From NCBI GenBank assembly GCA_034401795.1, contig CM067369.1, positions 136,322,500 to 136,386,499 of the forward strand: 64,000 bases of DNA. Direction: 5' to 3'. This document shows positions 1 to 11,670 of the stretch, one piece after another. The notes below the pieces were generated by a model. The model was not told where the DNA came from. It ran no database searches and was given only the letters and a program-made list of their open reading frames with translations. The DNA is from Chaetoderma sp. LZ-2023a. Lineage: Eukaryota > Mollusca > Caudofoveata > Chaetodermatida > Chaetodermatidae. Made by a program: the position numbers and the translations under genes. How positions within the stretch are numbered: the first letter of the stretch is position 1; every line of letters starts with the position of its first letter.

Positions 1-2
1 AC

Positions 3-353
3 CATTTAGTCCTTCGTGACTTTGAAATTATGCCGATTGAACAGCCACCCCTTTCAGATACGGCAGAAGAAACTGATAAACAAAGAAAACTTCGAGAATC
101 GTTTAGGATTAAAGAACTCGAAACACAGTGGCCAAGGGGAATAAACCCGGACCCAGGCTTATCTGATCAACGTGACAAAATTCCATTCATTCTGACCCAT
201 AATCGGAAAAACGTTGAAATTTCCAAAATCTTGAAAGATGAGTATCAAAACCTACAGGAGAAACTGAAACAACCCTTTAACAAGCGTCCAGTAATTGCGT
301 TTAAGAAAAATCCGAATCTACGTGACATCTTGGTAAAAGCAAAACTCAAATAG
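3..353 (+). pseudogene. Penelope-like element, C-terminal end (unit 1, cut by window edge)
   Basis: The window opens inside the open reading frame of a PLE; the frame is open from base 3 and the usual internal methionine is at base 30. It covers the distal part of the GIY-YIG nuclease domain and the basic C-terminal tail, ending in KAKLK. It matches the end of the next unit almost base for base over 350 bases (for example R instead of W in ESFRIKELE). Whether this unit is intact upstream cannot be seen, so it is called partial rather than dead. Confidence 0.85.
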
Positions 354-991
354 CTATCCAGAATGTCCATCTCAATCATTCAACATTAACCCTTGCATGA
401 TGGTCAGCCAAAAACGGTTAATTTAGTGATCTTGGGCAATGTCCATTTGCCGGCGGGGATTGGAGTATTTTTGAAAATGTACCGCTGTAATGACTGGCTC
501 GGGAACCGAGACCGTCGTTCCAGTGGCATATTCTCGGGAATGACCTTGTCTGTGCCTGCAAATGTACATTAAATAAGTAAGCAAATATTTGGATTCTACT
601 GAACATATTTAACCAGTAAAGGGTTAACATTAATGTCATATGGCTTTCCTCAAACAAAATTACAAATCTCAGGGAGTAAGATAAACCAAAATATCTTAAA
701 TTTTTGAATTTTTTCAATTATTGAAGATTCTGAGCCAGTGCGTTAAAAATATTTACTACATACTTGCGAGTGCCAGTTCTGTTATTTTATTGCCTTGTAA
801 AAACATAACTTATATATCCGTCGACACCATCAGGCAGTCTGTCAGTCTTTCAGTGGAGAGACTGATATACCAAATTCTACAATCATTCCCGGATTCACTC
901 TCCTGCTTCTCCACTCATTCACTGGTCCGCCCGCCTACACATCCGTCAGCTCCTGTCCATCCACCCATGCATTCACTCGTCTGGCTGTCAC
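354..991 (+). repeat. PLE inter-unit spacer (pseudo-LTR) with embedded palindrome
   Basis: This is the non-coding segment between the stop of one PLE unit and the reading frame of the next; equivalents are 3281-3917 and 6194-6594. It holds a region at about 464-535 (3390-3462 and 6303-6375 in the other units) resembling a decayed arm-loop-arm palindrome, with gagtatttttgaaaat, gactggctcgg and aaccgag. The same palindrome is the core of MITE family C elsewhere (17610-18012, 25588-25966). The right part of the spacer is a pyrimidine-rich tract of ccatcc/gtccgtc repeats that stays open in several frames. No hammerhead ribozyme core was found. Confidence 0.7.
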
Positions 992-3280
992 ATGGTCCAC
1001 TTGTCCGTCGGTCCATTTGCCCATCCCTTCCGCTATTCTGCCTTCCCTCTGCCAGTCTGTCCATCTCGAACTCCCACCCTTGCACATTCTCCAGCCGATC
1101 CTCGTTCTATCCTTCTCTCCTACCCGTCCGTCATCCGGCCTCTCCCTGATGGGCTTAGCAGGAAGGTCGAAGAGCTGAATGGATTTTGTAAGCCAGCTAT
1201 GACAGATGATGACATCTACGTTGCCATCTGGAATGTGAATTTTGAGTGGGCAAAATCTACCATTAAGGCCATGTTAAATCACTATAATGAACAACTTGGT
1301 AGTATTAGAACTGAAGTAGTCCTCACACAGGCAATGCCACATTTAGACCTAGGTCGTGCTAAATCCAATGCTATACGCTGGGCAGAAAACAATTATAATA
1401 GAAAGCTCGACATTAATGCGATTAGTTCTTTTTACGATTTTGTGCAACCGATAGATCCATCTCAGCAACGACAACTTAGTAACCCAAAGCATTACCAGAA
1501 ACTAAGCAAACCACTTTGGCAAAATAATTGCAGCAAATTTAATGAGATTCCTCAAAAATTGCTCGATAGCAAGAAGAAAACTGAAAAGCAACATAAGTAT
1601 CTCTTTGCTAAGCTTGAGTCAAAACCACGGACTTTCTATCTTTTGCCAAAAATTCATGAACCCATATATTCGTGGTTGGACCCAATGTCACCGCCCGGGC
1701 GACCTATAATCTCTGATTGTGGCTCAGAATCCTACAGAATCAGTGAATACATCGATTACCATCTACAGCCAATAGCAAATAGACACCCCAGCTTCTTGAA
1801 AAACACAGAAGACTTCTTATTCCAGGTCTCTGAGACCTTGATACCTCCAAATTCATTCCTGGTCACGCTTGACATCGATGCTATGTATACAAACATTGAT
1901 ATCGAGAAGGGTATAAATTCTATCCGTAAGGCATTCGTGAAATACCCAGACACCAACAGGCCAAACAGAGAAGTAATAGCTCTATTAGAGCTGAGTCCGA
2001 AAGGCAATGATTTTGAATTCGATGGCGAAATTTACCAACAAATTTGTAGCTGCGCGATGGGCAAGCGCTTTATTAGCCCATGTATTGCCAATATTTACGT
2101 AGCAGAGTGGGAGGAGGAAGCGTTAGAAAAGTGTCTAAAACAGCCCCTCATTTATCGCAGGTACCCTGATGACATTTTCATGATTTGGCAACACACAAAG
2201 GCAGAGTTTGATGAATTTTTCGAAATTCTGAACAATCACGATCCGAATATCACATTAAAAGCAACCATTGACGAGATGTCTGTAGATTTCCTGGATGTAA
2301 CTGTATATAAAGGTCTAAAGTATGAAACAACTGGCTAGTTAGACTACAAAGTGTATTTCAAACCAACCGATTCGCATCAGCTAGTGCACAACAAATCTTT
2401 CCATCCACCGCATACATTTAAAGGAATAGTAAAATCACAAATAATCCGTTTTCACAGGAATTCGAGTGATAGGAAAAACTTTGAAGAAGCGTGCTCTACC
2501 CTGTTCAAATTCCTCAAACCACAAGGTTACTCCTCACGATTCTTGCGCAAAATCAAATCCGAAATATTGGACGGCTTGGAAACCATTCCAAATAATTCCT
2601 CAAATCGTCGGCCTACCAAAATTTCTCACAATCGTCCAATTATAGGTGTAGGCGAATCTCGCAAATGCGGAAAGAAAAGGTGCACATTAGATGAATTTCT
2701 CCCAAACCAGAATACTTTCACAAGCTTTCAAAACAAAAGCAAGTTCCAACTTCAGTCTAATCTAGATTGTGACTCTGAAAATGTTAGTTATCCAATTTCA
2801 TGCAAATTGTGCCAAAAACAGTATGTCGGCGAAACCAAATGTCCATTAAGATGGCGGGCAACTCGACAACTCTCAGATATTAGGCTAGAGGAAGACACAC
2901 ATGTTTCCGAACATGTTAATCTTCCTGACCATTTAGTCCTTCGTGACTTTGAAATTATGCCGATTGAACAACCACCCCTTTCAGATACGGCAGAAGAAAC
3001 TGATAAACAAAGAAAACTTCGAGAATCGTTTTGGATTAAAGAACTCGAAACACAGTGGCCAAGGGGAATAAACCCGGACCCAGGCTTATCTGATCAACGT
3101 GACAAAATTCCATTCATTCTGACCTATAATCGGAAAAACGTTGAAATTTCCAAAATCTTGAAAGATGAGTATCAAAACTTACAGGAGAAACTGAAACAAC
3201 CCTTTAACAAGCGTCCAGTAATTGCGTTTAAGAAAAATCCGAATTTACGTGACATCTTGGTAAAAGCAAAACTCAAATAG
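992..3280 (+). pseudogene. Penelope-like RT / GIY-YIG polyprotein (unit 2)
   Basis: The protein copies element RNA into DNA and carries its own nuclease. Part one (992-2338) holds the RT: fingers around LLPKIHEPIYSW, palm motif TLDIDAMYTNID, CAMGKRFISP, and the catalytic box YPDDIF. A TAG at 2336-2338 interrupts it; the sister unit has TAC (Tyr) there. The same frame continues at 2339-3280 with a Cys-containing linker (KCGKKRC) and a GIY-YIG nuclease recognisable from ISCKLC, QYVGET, PLRWRATR and a downstream His and Glu. The first 50 residues come from the low-complexity spacer, so the true start may be near 1150. One nonsense change separates this unit from an open frame; it is probably inactive. 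Confidence 0.85.
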
Positions 3281-3917
3281 CAATCCAGAATATCCATCTC
3301 AATCATTCAACATTAACCCTTGCATGATTGTCAGGCAAAAACGGTCAATTTAGTGATCTTGGGCAATGTCCATTTGCCGGCGGGGATTGGAGTATTTTTG
3401 AAAATTTACCGCTTTAATGACTGGCTCGGGAACCGAGACCGTCGTTCCAGTGGCATATTCTCGGGAATGACCTTGTCTGTGCCTGCAAATGTACATTAAA
3501 TAAGTAAGCAAATATTTGGATTCTACTGAACAAATTTAACCAGTAAAGGGTTAACATTAATGCCATATGGCTTTCCTCAAACAAAATGACAAATCTCAGG
3601 CAGTAAGATAAACCAAAATATATTAAATTTTTGAATTTTTCAATTATTGAAGATTCTGAGCCAGTGCGTCAACAATATTTACTACATACTTGCGAGTGCC
3701 AGTTCTGTTATTTTATTGCCTTGTAAAAACATAACTTATATATCCGTCGACACCATTAGGCAGTCTGTCAGTCTTTCAGTGGAGAGACTGATATACCAAA
3801 TTCTACAATCATTCCCGGATTCACTCTCCTGCTTCTCCACTCATTCACTGGTCCGCCCGCCTACACATCCGTCAGCTCCTGTCCATCCACCCATGCATTC
3901 ACTCGTCTGGCTGTCAC

Positions 3918-6193
3918 ATGGTCCACTTGTCCGTCGGTCCATTTACCCATCCCTTCCGCTATTCTGCCTTCCCTCTGCCCGTCTGTCCATCTCGAACTCC
4001 CACCCTTGCACATTCTCCAGCCGATCCTCGTTCTATCCTTCTCTCCTACCCGTCCGTCATCCGGCCTCTCCCTGATGGGCTTAGCAGGAAGGTGGAAGAG
4101 CTGAATGGATTTTGTAAGCCAGCTATGCCAGATGATGACATCTACGTTGCCATCTGGAATGTGAATTTTGAGTGGGCAAAATCTACCATTAAGACCATGT
4201 TAAATCACTATAATGAACAGCTTGGTAGTATTAGAACTGAAGTAGTCCTCACATAGGCAATGCCACATTTAGACCTAGGTCGTGCTAAATCCAATGCTAT
4301 ACACTGGGCAGAAAACAATTATAATAGAAAGCTCGACATTAACGCGATTAGTTCTTTTTACGATTTTGTGCGACCGATAGATCCATCTCAGCAACGACAA
4401 CTTAGTAACCCAAAGCATTACCAGAAACTAAGCAAACCACTTTGGCAAAATAATTGCAGCAAATTTAATGAGATTCTTAAAAAATTGCTCGATAGCAAGA
4501 AGATAACCGAAAAGCAACATAGGTATCTCTTTGCTAAGCTTGAGTCAAAACTCGGACTTTCTATCTTTTGCCAAAAATTCATAAACCCATATATTCGTGG
4601 TTGGACCCAATGTCACCGCCCGGGCGACCTATGATCTCTGATTGTGGCTCAGAATCCTACAGAATCAGTGAATACATCGATTACCATCTACAGCCAATAG
4701 CAAATAGACACCCCAGCTTCTTGAAAAACACAGAAGACTTCTTATCCCAGGTCTCTGAGACCTGGATACCTCCAAATTCATTCCTGGTCACGCTTGACAT
4801 CGATGCAATGTATACAAACATTGATATCGAGAAGGGTATAAATTCTATCCGTAAGGCATTCGTGAAATACCCAGACACCAACAGGCCAAACAGAGAAGTA
4901 ATAGCTCTATTAGAGCTGAGTCCGAAAGGCAATGATTTTGAATTCGATGGCGAAATTTACCAACAAATTTGTGGCTGCGCGATGGGCAAGCGCTTTATTA
5001 GCCCATGTGTTGCCAATATTTACGTAGCAGAGTGGGAGGAGGAATCGTTAGAAAAGTGTCTTAAACAGCCCCTCATTTATCGCAGGGACCCTGATGACAT
5101 TTTCATGATTTGGCAACACACAAAGGCAGAGTTTGATGAATTTTTCGAAATTCTGAACAATCACGATCCGAATATCAAATTAAAAGCAACCATTGACGAG
5201 ATGTCTGTAGATTTCCTGGATGTAGCTGTATATAAAGGTTTAAAGTATGAAACAACTAGCTACTTAGACTACAAAGTGTATTTCAAACCAACCGATTCGC
5301 ATCAGCTATTGCACAAAAAATCTTTCCATCCACCGCATACTTTTAAAGGAATAGTAAAATCACAAATAATCCGTTTTCACAGGAATTCGAGTGATAGGAA
5401 AAACTTTGAAGAAGCGGGCTCTACCCTGTTCAAAGACCTCAAACCACAAGGTTACTCCTCACGATTCTTGCGCAAAATCAAATCTGAAACATTGGACGGC
5501 ATGGAAACCATTCCAGATAATGCCTCAAATCGTCGGCCTACCAAAATTTCTCACAATCGTCCGATTATAGGTGTAGGCGAATCTCGCAAATGCGGAAAGA
5601 AAAGGTGCACACTAGATGAATTTCTCCCAAACCAGAATACTTTCACAAGCTTTCAAAACAAAAGCAAGTTCCAACTTCAGTCTAATCTAGATTGTGACTC
5701 TGAAAATGTTATTTATCTAATTTCATGCAAATTGTGCCAAAGACAGTATGTCGGCGAAACCAAATGTCCATTAAGATGGCGGGCAACTCGACACCTCTCA
5801 GATATTAGGCTAGAGGAAGACACACATGTTTCCGAACATGTTAATCTTCCTGACCATTTAGTCCTTCGTGACTTTGAAATTATGCCGATTGAACAACCAC
5901 CCCTTTCAGATACGGCAGAAGAAACTGAAAACAAAGAAAACTTCGAGAATCGTTTTGGATTAAAGAACTCGAAACACAGTGGCCAAGGGGAATAAACTCT
6001 GACCCAGGCTTATCTGATCAACGTGACAATTCTGACCTATAATCGGAAAAACGTTGAAATTTCCAAAATCTTGAAAGATGAGTATCAAAACTTACAGGAG
6101 AAACTGAAACAACCCTTTAACAAGCGTCCAGTAATTGCGTTTAAGAAAAATCCGAATTTACATGACATCTTGGTAAAAGCAAAACTCAAATAG
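3918..6193 (+). pseudogene. Penelope-like RT / GIY-YIG polyprotein (unit 3, multiply broken)
   Basis: This is the same protein as the preceding unit, with more damage. A TAG at about 4254-4256 replaces a CAG Gln codon. A one-base loss near 4550 shifts the frame inside the RT fingers; the frame is restored as 4568-5995. The catalytic box reads DPDDIF, where the upstream unit has YPDDIF, so the conserved aromatic before x-D-D is lost. Near the end a small indel at about 5930 and an 11-base deletion at about 6027 break the nuclease tail. The codon that is a stop in unit 2 is Tyr here, so the two units decayed independently. The coding end is at 6193. Confidence 0.85.
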
Positions 6194-6594
6194 CAATCCA
6201 GAATATCCATCTCAATCATTCAACATTAACCCTTGCATGATGGTCAGCCAAAAATAGTCAATTTAGTGATCTTGGGCAATGTCCATTTGCCGGCGGCGAT
6301 TGGAGTATTTTTGAAAATTTACCGCTGTAATGACTGGCTCGGGAACCGAGACAGTCGTTCCAGTGGCATATTCTCGGGAATGACCTTGTCTTTGCCTGCA
6401 AATGTACATTAAATAAGGAAGCGCATATTTGGATTTTACTCAACAAATTTAACCAGTAAAGGGTTAACATTAATGCCATATGGCTTTCCTCAAACAAAAT
6501 GACAAATCTCAGGCAGTATGATAAACCAAAATATCTTATATTCTTGAATTTTTTCAATTATTGAAGATTCTGAGCCAGTGCATTGACAATATTG

Positions 6595-6715
6595 ACTACT
6601 ACTACTACTACTACTACCACTACTACTACTACTACTACTACTGCTGCTGCTACTACTACTACTACTACTACTACTACTGCTACTACAACTACTGCTACTG
6701 CTACTGCGGCTACTG

Positions 6716-6756
<41 letters not shown>

Positions 6757-6778
6757 GCTACTGCTACTGCTACTGCTA

Positions 6779-6825
<47 letters not shown>

Positions 6826-6883
6826 GCTACTGCTGCTACTACTTCTACCACTGCTACTACTTCTACTACTACTACTACTACTC
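6595..6883. repeat. (ACT)n trinucleotide microsatellite, left arm
   Basis: About 290 bases of ACT repeat with scattered single-base interruptions (GCT, ACC, ACA, TTC). On the left it joins the PLE spacer with no intervening sequence. On the right it meets a T-rich tract that is the poly(A) end of the minus-strand LINE. The same repeat in the same orientation resumes at 13657. Confidence 0.95.
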
Positions 6884-7153
6884 TTTTTTTCTCTTTTTTT
6901 TTTTTTGAAAAACCGACGCTGACGCAGTCGGATACACTTCCCAGAGGAACTCCTTTAAAAAGGCTTGCAAACCCCCATAAACATCGGTTGAAATAGCAAG
7001 CTTTATTAATAGAATAACAATACAAACCTAACATGTCAAAAACAGTGCAAGCTAAAATACTCTATTATCATATACCACAACCGTGGCATCACTACATAGA
7101 AAACCTAATTAATAAAGAGCTGATAACATAACATAATTCAACAACGACGATTT

Positions 7154-7405
7154 GCACACCGTGTAGTAGTAGGCCCAAATGGCGAGCATAGCTAACCAAC
7201 AAGTGGTAAAGCCACTCATCAATAATTAGCAGTAAGCTACTGCTAATCATTGATGCCATTGAGCCGATTCATGACCGGCAGGCTAAGTAGATCATATGTA
7301 GTTTAACGAAGCACACCATATAGTAGTAGGGCCAAATGGCGAGTGCAGCTCGCCAACAAGTGGCGAGGTGACTCGTCAATAAGTAACAAAATGTCACTCA
7401 TTGAC
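7154..7405 (-). repeat. Duplicated segment in the LINE 3' UTR
   Basis: Two diverged direct copies begin at about 7154 and 7311, offset 157 bases, sharing gcacacc, tagtagtagg, ccaaatggcgag and the pattern caacaagtgg followed by actc-tcaataa. The matching part is about 75-90 bases. Each copy also contains short inverted segments such as gtagcttactgct/agcagtaagctac. Both copies carry tagtagtag, a three-unit match to the flanking microsatellite family. It lies between the ORF2 stop (7811) and the A-rich tail. Confidence 0.7.
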
Positions 7406-7810
7406 GCCAGTTAGCCGATTATTAAATACCCAACGGACGTAGTAGCCTTTATATAATATAATGCACAAAGCAAACGTATACAAACTATGACTACTTAGAT
7501 GGTGCTCTGGGTTCACATTCTAAATTTACTTCATTGTAAGTTTTTGCAAATTACCCTGGAACAAATACACCTACAGTAAATATTTACAACAGGAAGCTAA
7601 TTGAAAGATATCACACTCTGTTAACTTGAAAATCGGATCACCTCCAGAATATTGACATAATGATCATTTGATATTTAAATATTCTGATCCCAAGGTTAGG
7701 ATATTCGTCAAGATTAGAGTCTCCTAAGGCATTACAATTTTAAAATAAAGGCAATTAAATTAAAATAAAATAGCATTTATCAATATACAGCAAGCAGCGA
7801 GTGTGCTAGC

Positions 7811-10800
7811 TTATACAAGTTCCGCTTCTGATATTTTTAGATATCCGTATTCAATTGATACTAGGCCAGTTTTGCACCATACGTCTTTAAATCTACTTTC
7901 TCTCCCATGATCTACTAGCCTGTAAAATTCACAATGAATGCAGTTTATCGACAATGATCGAAATATAGCGTGTATGGCTCTCTGATGGTTGTTGCCGGTT
8001 TTATGTCTGGCCTCTGAACACCGATGCTTCCAGATGGCCCACACTCCTACAGATAACAGGGTTATTAACAATTCTTTCTCCTTGCTATTAATGATTCGTC
8101 CGATAGTTGAGCAATCTTTGAACAAAATTGTTTCAGCCACTAAATTCACATATTTGGTTCCAAATTTAGCAAAGAGCATATTGATATATACCCAAAAGCC
8201 TGTAGTTTTGCGACAATGAGTAAATAGATGGTCTATCGTTTCCTCCTCAGTATTACATAATAAGCATCGGTATGTACGTGATATGTTACACATATAAGTA
8301 AGATGATCGACCCATAGCATTCGATGGAGTAATCGCCATGCCAGGTCCCGTGCATTTCCTGGTAGACAAGGTAGATGTATTGCTTTCCAGGCATTTTCCC
8401 AGTTCTTTGGCGTGCATCCTAAATTGTTCCAATGCCTAACCACAATAGGACTCTGTCTCCGACTTTGCATTATAATTCTATACCAGTCTCTAGATGCCAT
8501 GTTGTATTTTATATGTTCTGACATAAATACTAATGTTGGTTGCAACATATCAATGTTGCCACGTGCTTTCGGCAATTTGAACCATACAGCCAATATTGCA
8601 TTCTTTATTCTAACAAATAAGCGCTGAGCACCAATATGTCTCATTGATGTTATTCTTGCTACATCTTGCATCGCAATCCATTTACGAGATTTCGGATTTA
8701 CCAAGTCACGTAAATATTGAATACCATTTTTGGCCATAGAGGACAAATATAATACATCATCATTATCACGAATCAACTCGTTGCCGCAAAGACGTTGCTC
8801 TAAGGCATCTTCCCAACAATTGGGTTGTGGCATCGATCGTGTAAATATTTTTAAGGCTTCGAGCTGATCTTTATATACATTTGGAATCTTTTGATGATTA
8901 GGTGGCAATTTATTGCACATAAATAAACATTCTACTGGAAATGGGTCAACGTACCTTTGGAGAAGTGCCCTTGAAACACTTGACCAAGATGAGTTTGAAG
9001 TAAGTAACTTATTCAAGAATTTCAATTTTAAAGAAGCACACTTTGCTGAAACATTAACCAAATCCAGGCCTCCGTCATGCTTTTCATTGGTGAGGATTGA
9101 CTGTGATACTAAATGGGCTTTGTCCTCGCATAAGAAGGACAAATGTAACGTGTTGATCTTTGACTCTTCTGATTTGGGCATATGAACTACAGAAGCGGTA
9201 TACCATAGTCCAGATAAAATTAAATTATTAAGGACAAATGTCCTGCCAAAGACAGTTAGGCGACGTCGCTTCCAATTTAGTAATGCACACTTTAGCTTGG
9301 ATATCCTTTCTTCCCAGTTTAGTAATACATTTTGTTCTCTACTAAAGTAAATACCCAAACTTTTTATGACATCATTTGAGCAGGTAATATCTATCACATT
9401 ATCAGTTCTGCCCTTTCAATCGCCCAAAAACAATCCCTTAGATTTATCTTTATTGACTTTAAGTCCTGATGCCTTTTGAAAATTTGTTAATACTCCATTT
9501 AAAATTTTAAAATCCGTATTTTTACCCGCAAACACAGTCGTATCATCTGTATATTGAGAAACCTTTAGTGGCCTTTCTACGCCACGTATACATATTCCTT
9601 GAAAGTCATTGCGTTGCCTCAATGTGGCCCCAACGATTCCATAGCTATGACGAATAGAAGCGGGGACAGTGAGAAACCCTGTCTGACACCTCGTTCCAAC
9701 ACTACAGGTTTGGATAGCTCATTGTTAACTAAATAGCAACTTGTTATATCAGTATATAAAATATTGACCCATTTAATAAATCTTGAACCAAAGCCAATAC
9801 GGTCTGAAGACTTAAACAAGAAATCCCTTTCTAGCCTGTCAAACGCCTTCTCATTATCAAGTGCTATTATTGCTGCTGGGATACAATCCTTTTCAACTAA
9901 TTGAATAAGGTCCTGTATAAGCAAAGTGTTGTCTAATATTGATCTTCCTGGCACAGAGCAGGTTTGATCATCATGAATGACTTCGCCTAGGACTGCGCCA
10001 AGTTTTAATGTTAGTGCCCGAGTAATAATCTTATAATCTACACAGAGTAGAGAGATTGGTCTATAATTCAGTATTTCATTTCTGTCACCCCTCTTGTATA
10101 TAAGCCGAACATATGCTTGGGCCATCGATGTAGGGAGATGCCCTTGCTTAAAAATGCTGGTTGCTATTTCTTCTAATACTGGCCCAAATATGTGCCAGAA
10201 TGTTTGATAAAATTCAACTGGAAGTCCGCCACATCCAGGAGACCTTTATAACTTCATACCTTTGAGGGATTTTGTCAAATCATCAATTGTTATTGATTGG
10301 TCACAGCTTTTGCGACATGAATCTGGAAGTCTTTTCGTTATATTAGCTAACATATCTCTAGTTGCAGTTTCCTCGCTTCCCTCAGATTTATACAATGATT
10401 TGTAAAATTCGGATACTGTTTCAATCATTTCTGCATTTGAGCACACTGATACTCCATCATTAGTCTTCAGTGAGCGCATTAATTTCTCTATACCTCTTGC
10501 TTTTTCCAAGTTACAAAAGTACCGTGTAGGCTTTTTGCCCTCGGTGTGCATTTGTGCTCTTGACCTTATTTTGGCCCCATCAAACTGATATTGCTCTATT
10601 TCATTTAGTCGACCTTTTAATTTAATTAATAGTTCGTAATAATTATATTCCCGATCATTAATTTTCTTATTAATTTTACACAACGACCTCTGAAGCGCCT
10701 TTACGCTTTCGTATTTCACGTGCTTTCCTAATGGAATACTGCCTTGAAATATATTTCAGGTCTGATTCAGCATCTTCCCACGAGTCTGTTACACATTCAT

Positions 10801-11666
10801 ACGAACCTCTTCTTTCATCCCAATGCCTCCAACAACTTTCCACACATTTGCAGTAGCAACTATCTCGTAGCAATGCTACATTAAGTTTCCAAAATCCATC
10901 TCCTCGTTTGACCCAGTCAGCATTGTCTAATGTGATGGAAAAAACATATTGTGATCAGAGAAAGTTACTGGTTTTATGTTAGTTTTACACATGTAATCTT
11001 TCAATGAACGTTCTACATAGATCCTGTCTAACCTTGAAGCTAACCTTCCATCGGTTGAAAACCAAGTAAATTCCTGGCCTTCTGGATTTTCAATCCGATA
11101 AGTGTCTAACAAGCTTTTATTTTCACAAATGTGTTTCAAAATATTATGCGATGTGTCATTAAAATTGGACCTAGAGTTTCTGTCTTTAGCCTCATCTAAT
11201 ATGCAATTAAAGTCACCACCCCGGTTTTCAGGCATTCTGTCTTGAATTATTGTGGAAACATCATTTAGAAATTCACGGCGCAATTGATGAGAGGCAGGTG
11301 CATAAAGGCGCATCAGATTTAAACTTGTGTTTAGTACATCAATTGATACACAAATCCATCGTCCATTTGGATCTGATGACGACGATATAACGTCAACATA
11401 GTTGAGACAGCGGGGCAGGATAAGAATGGCTACTCCCGCACTATTATCTTGTGATAAAGAAAAAAAGATCTGCCCTTTTGAAATATATTTGAGAGATTCA
11501 TACACTTCAGCTTTTTGATTTTGGTCTCTTGTAGAAAAGCAATATCAACTCTCTCATTTGCTAATTCTTCAAGCAAGTGGCGCTGCTTGAATTCGGTATT
11601 TAATCCTCTGCAATTGATGGTTCAGAGAATCATAATTTGTAAAATGATGTTTACAACCGCCATCAT
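7811..11666 (-). pseudogene. L1-Tx1 ORF2: AP endonuclease, RT, zinc-binding C-terminus (broken)
   Basis: ORF2 provides target nicking and target-primed reverse transcription. The N-terminus (11666-11510) has INCRGLN and LQETK of an AP endonuclease, followed by GGDFNCILDE, SRLDRIYV and SDHNMF (to 10927). A linker follows (10873-10246). The RT has NYRPISLLCVDYKI, PGRSILDN, AFDRLERDFL, GVRQGFSLSPLLF and catalytic YTDD (about 9540). The C-terminus has CLLC...HLFTHC zinc ligands (about 8240). Damage: TGA near 11627, a frame change near 11510, frame changes near 10930 and 10710, TAA near 10245, a one-base shift near 9620 and TGA near 9416. The first ATG is 4 bases past the ORF1 stop, a tight ORF1-ORF2 spacing. 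Confidence 0.85.
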
Positions 11667-11670
11667 TAGA

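Larger units (their letters stand above)
1..6594 (+). mobile_element. Tandem array of Penelope-like retroelements
   Basis: Three head-to-tail units of one Penelope-like element (PLE) lie here: a 3' piece (1-720), a full-length unit (about 721-3646) and a third unit (3647-6594). The stop codons at 353, 3280 and 6193 give a period of 2927 then 2913 bases. Units are nearly identical, differing by scattered substitutions and a few small indels, so the array is fairly young. Tandem or partially duplicated arrangement with pseudo-LTRs is typical of PLEs. The protein has a PLE-type RT followed by a GIY-YIG endonuclease. Every unit visible is broken by at least one stop or frameshift or is partial. 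The array ends where unit three runs directly into an (ACT)n microsatellite at 6595. Confidence 0.9.

Noticed and set aside
721..1149. A 142-residue frame in the PLE spacer
   Set aside because: It is a low-complexity pyrimidine-rich tract, copied in the next unit and in another frame than the RT.
1145..1215. Possible hammerhead ribozyme in the PLE leader (CTGATG...GAAG with an AGCTG/CAGCT stem)
   Set aside because: PLEs often carry hammerheads, but the core is CTGATGG rather than CTGATGA, stem II does not pair, and the region is coding in both units.
6558..7034. Long open frames with poly-Tyr, poly-Val and poly-Thr
   Set aside because: They are translations of a trinucleotide microsatellite; the same holds for frames at 13579-14238, 27340-28606, 41134-42038, 48000-48700, 49270-49870 and 61431-61715.
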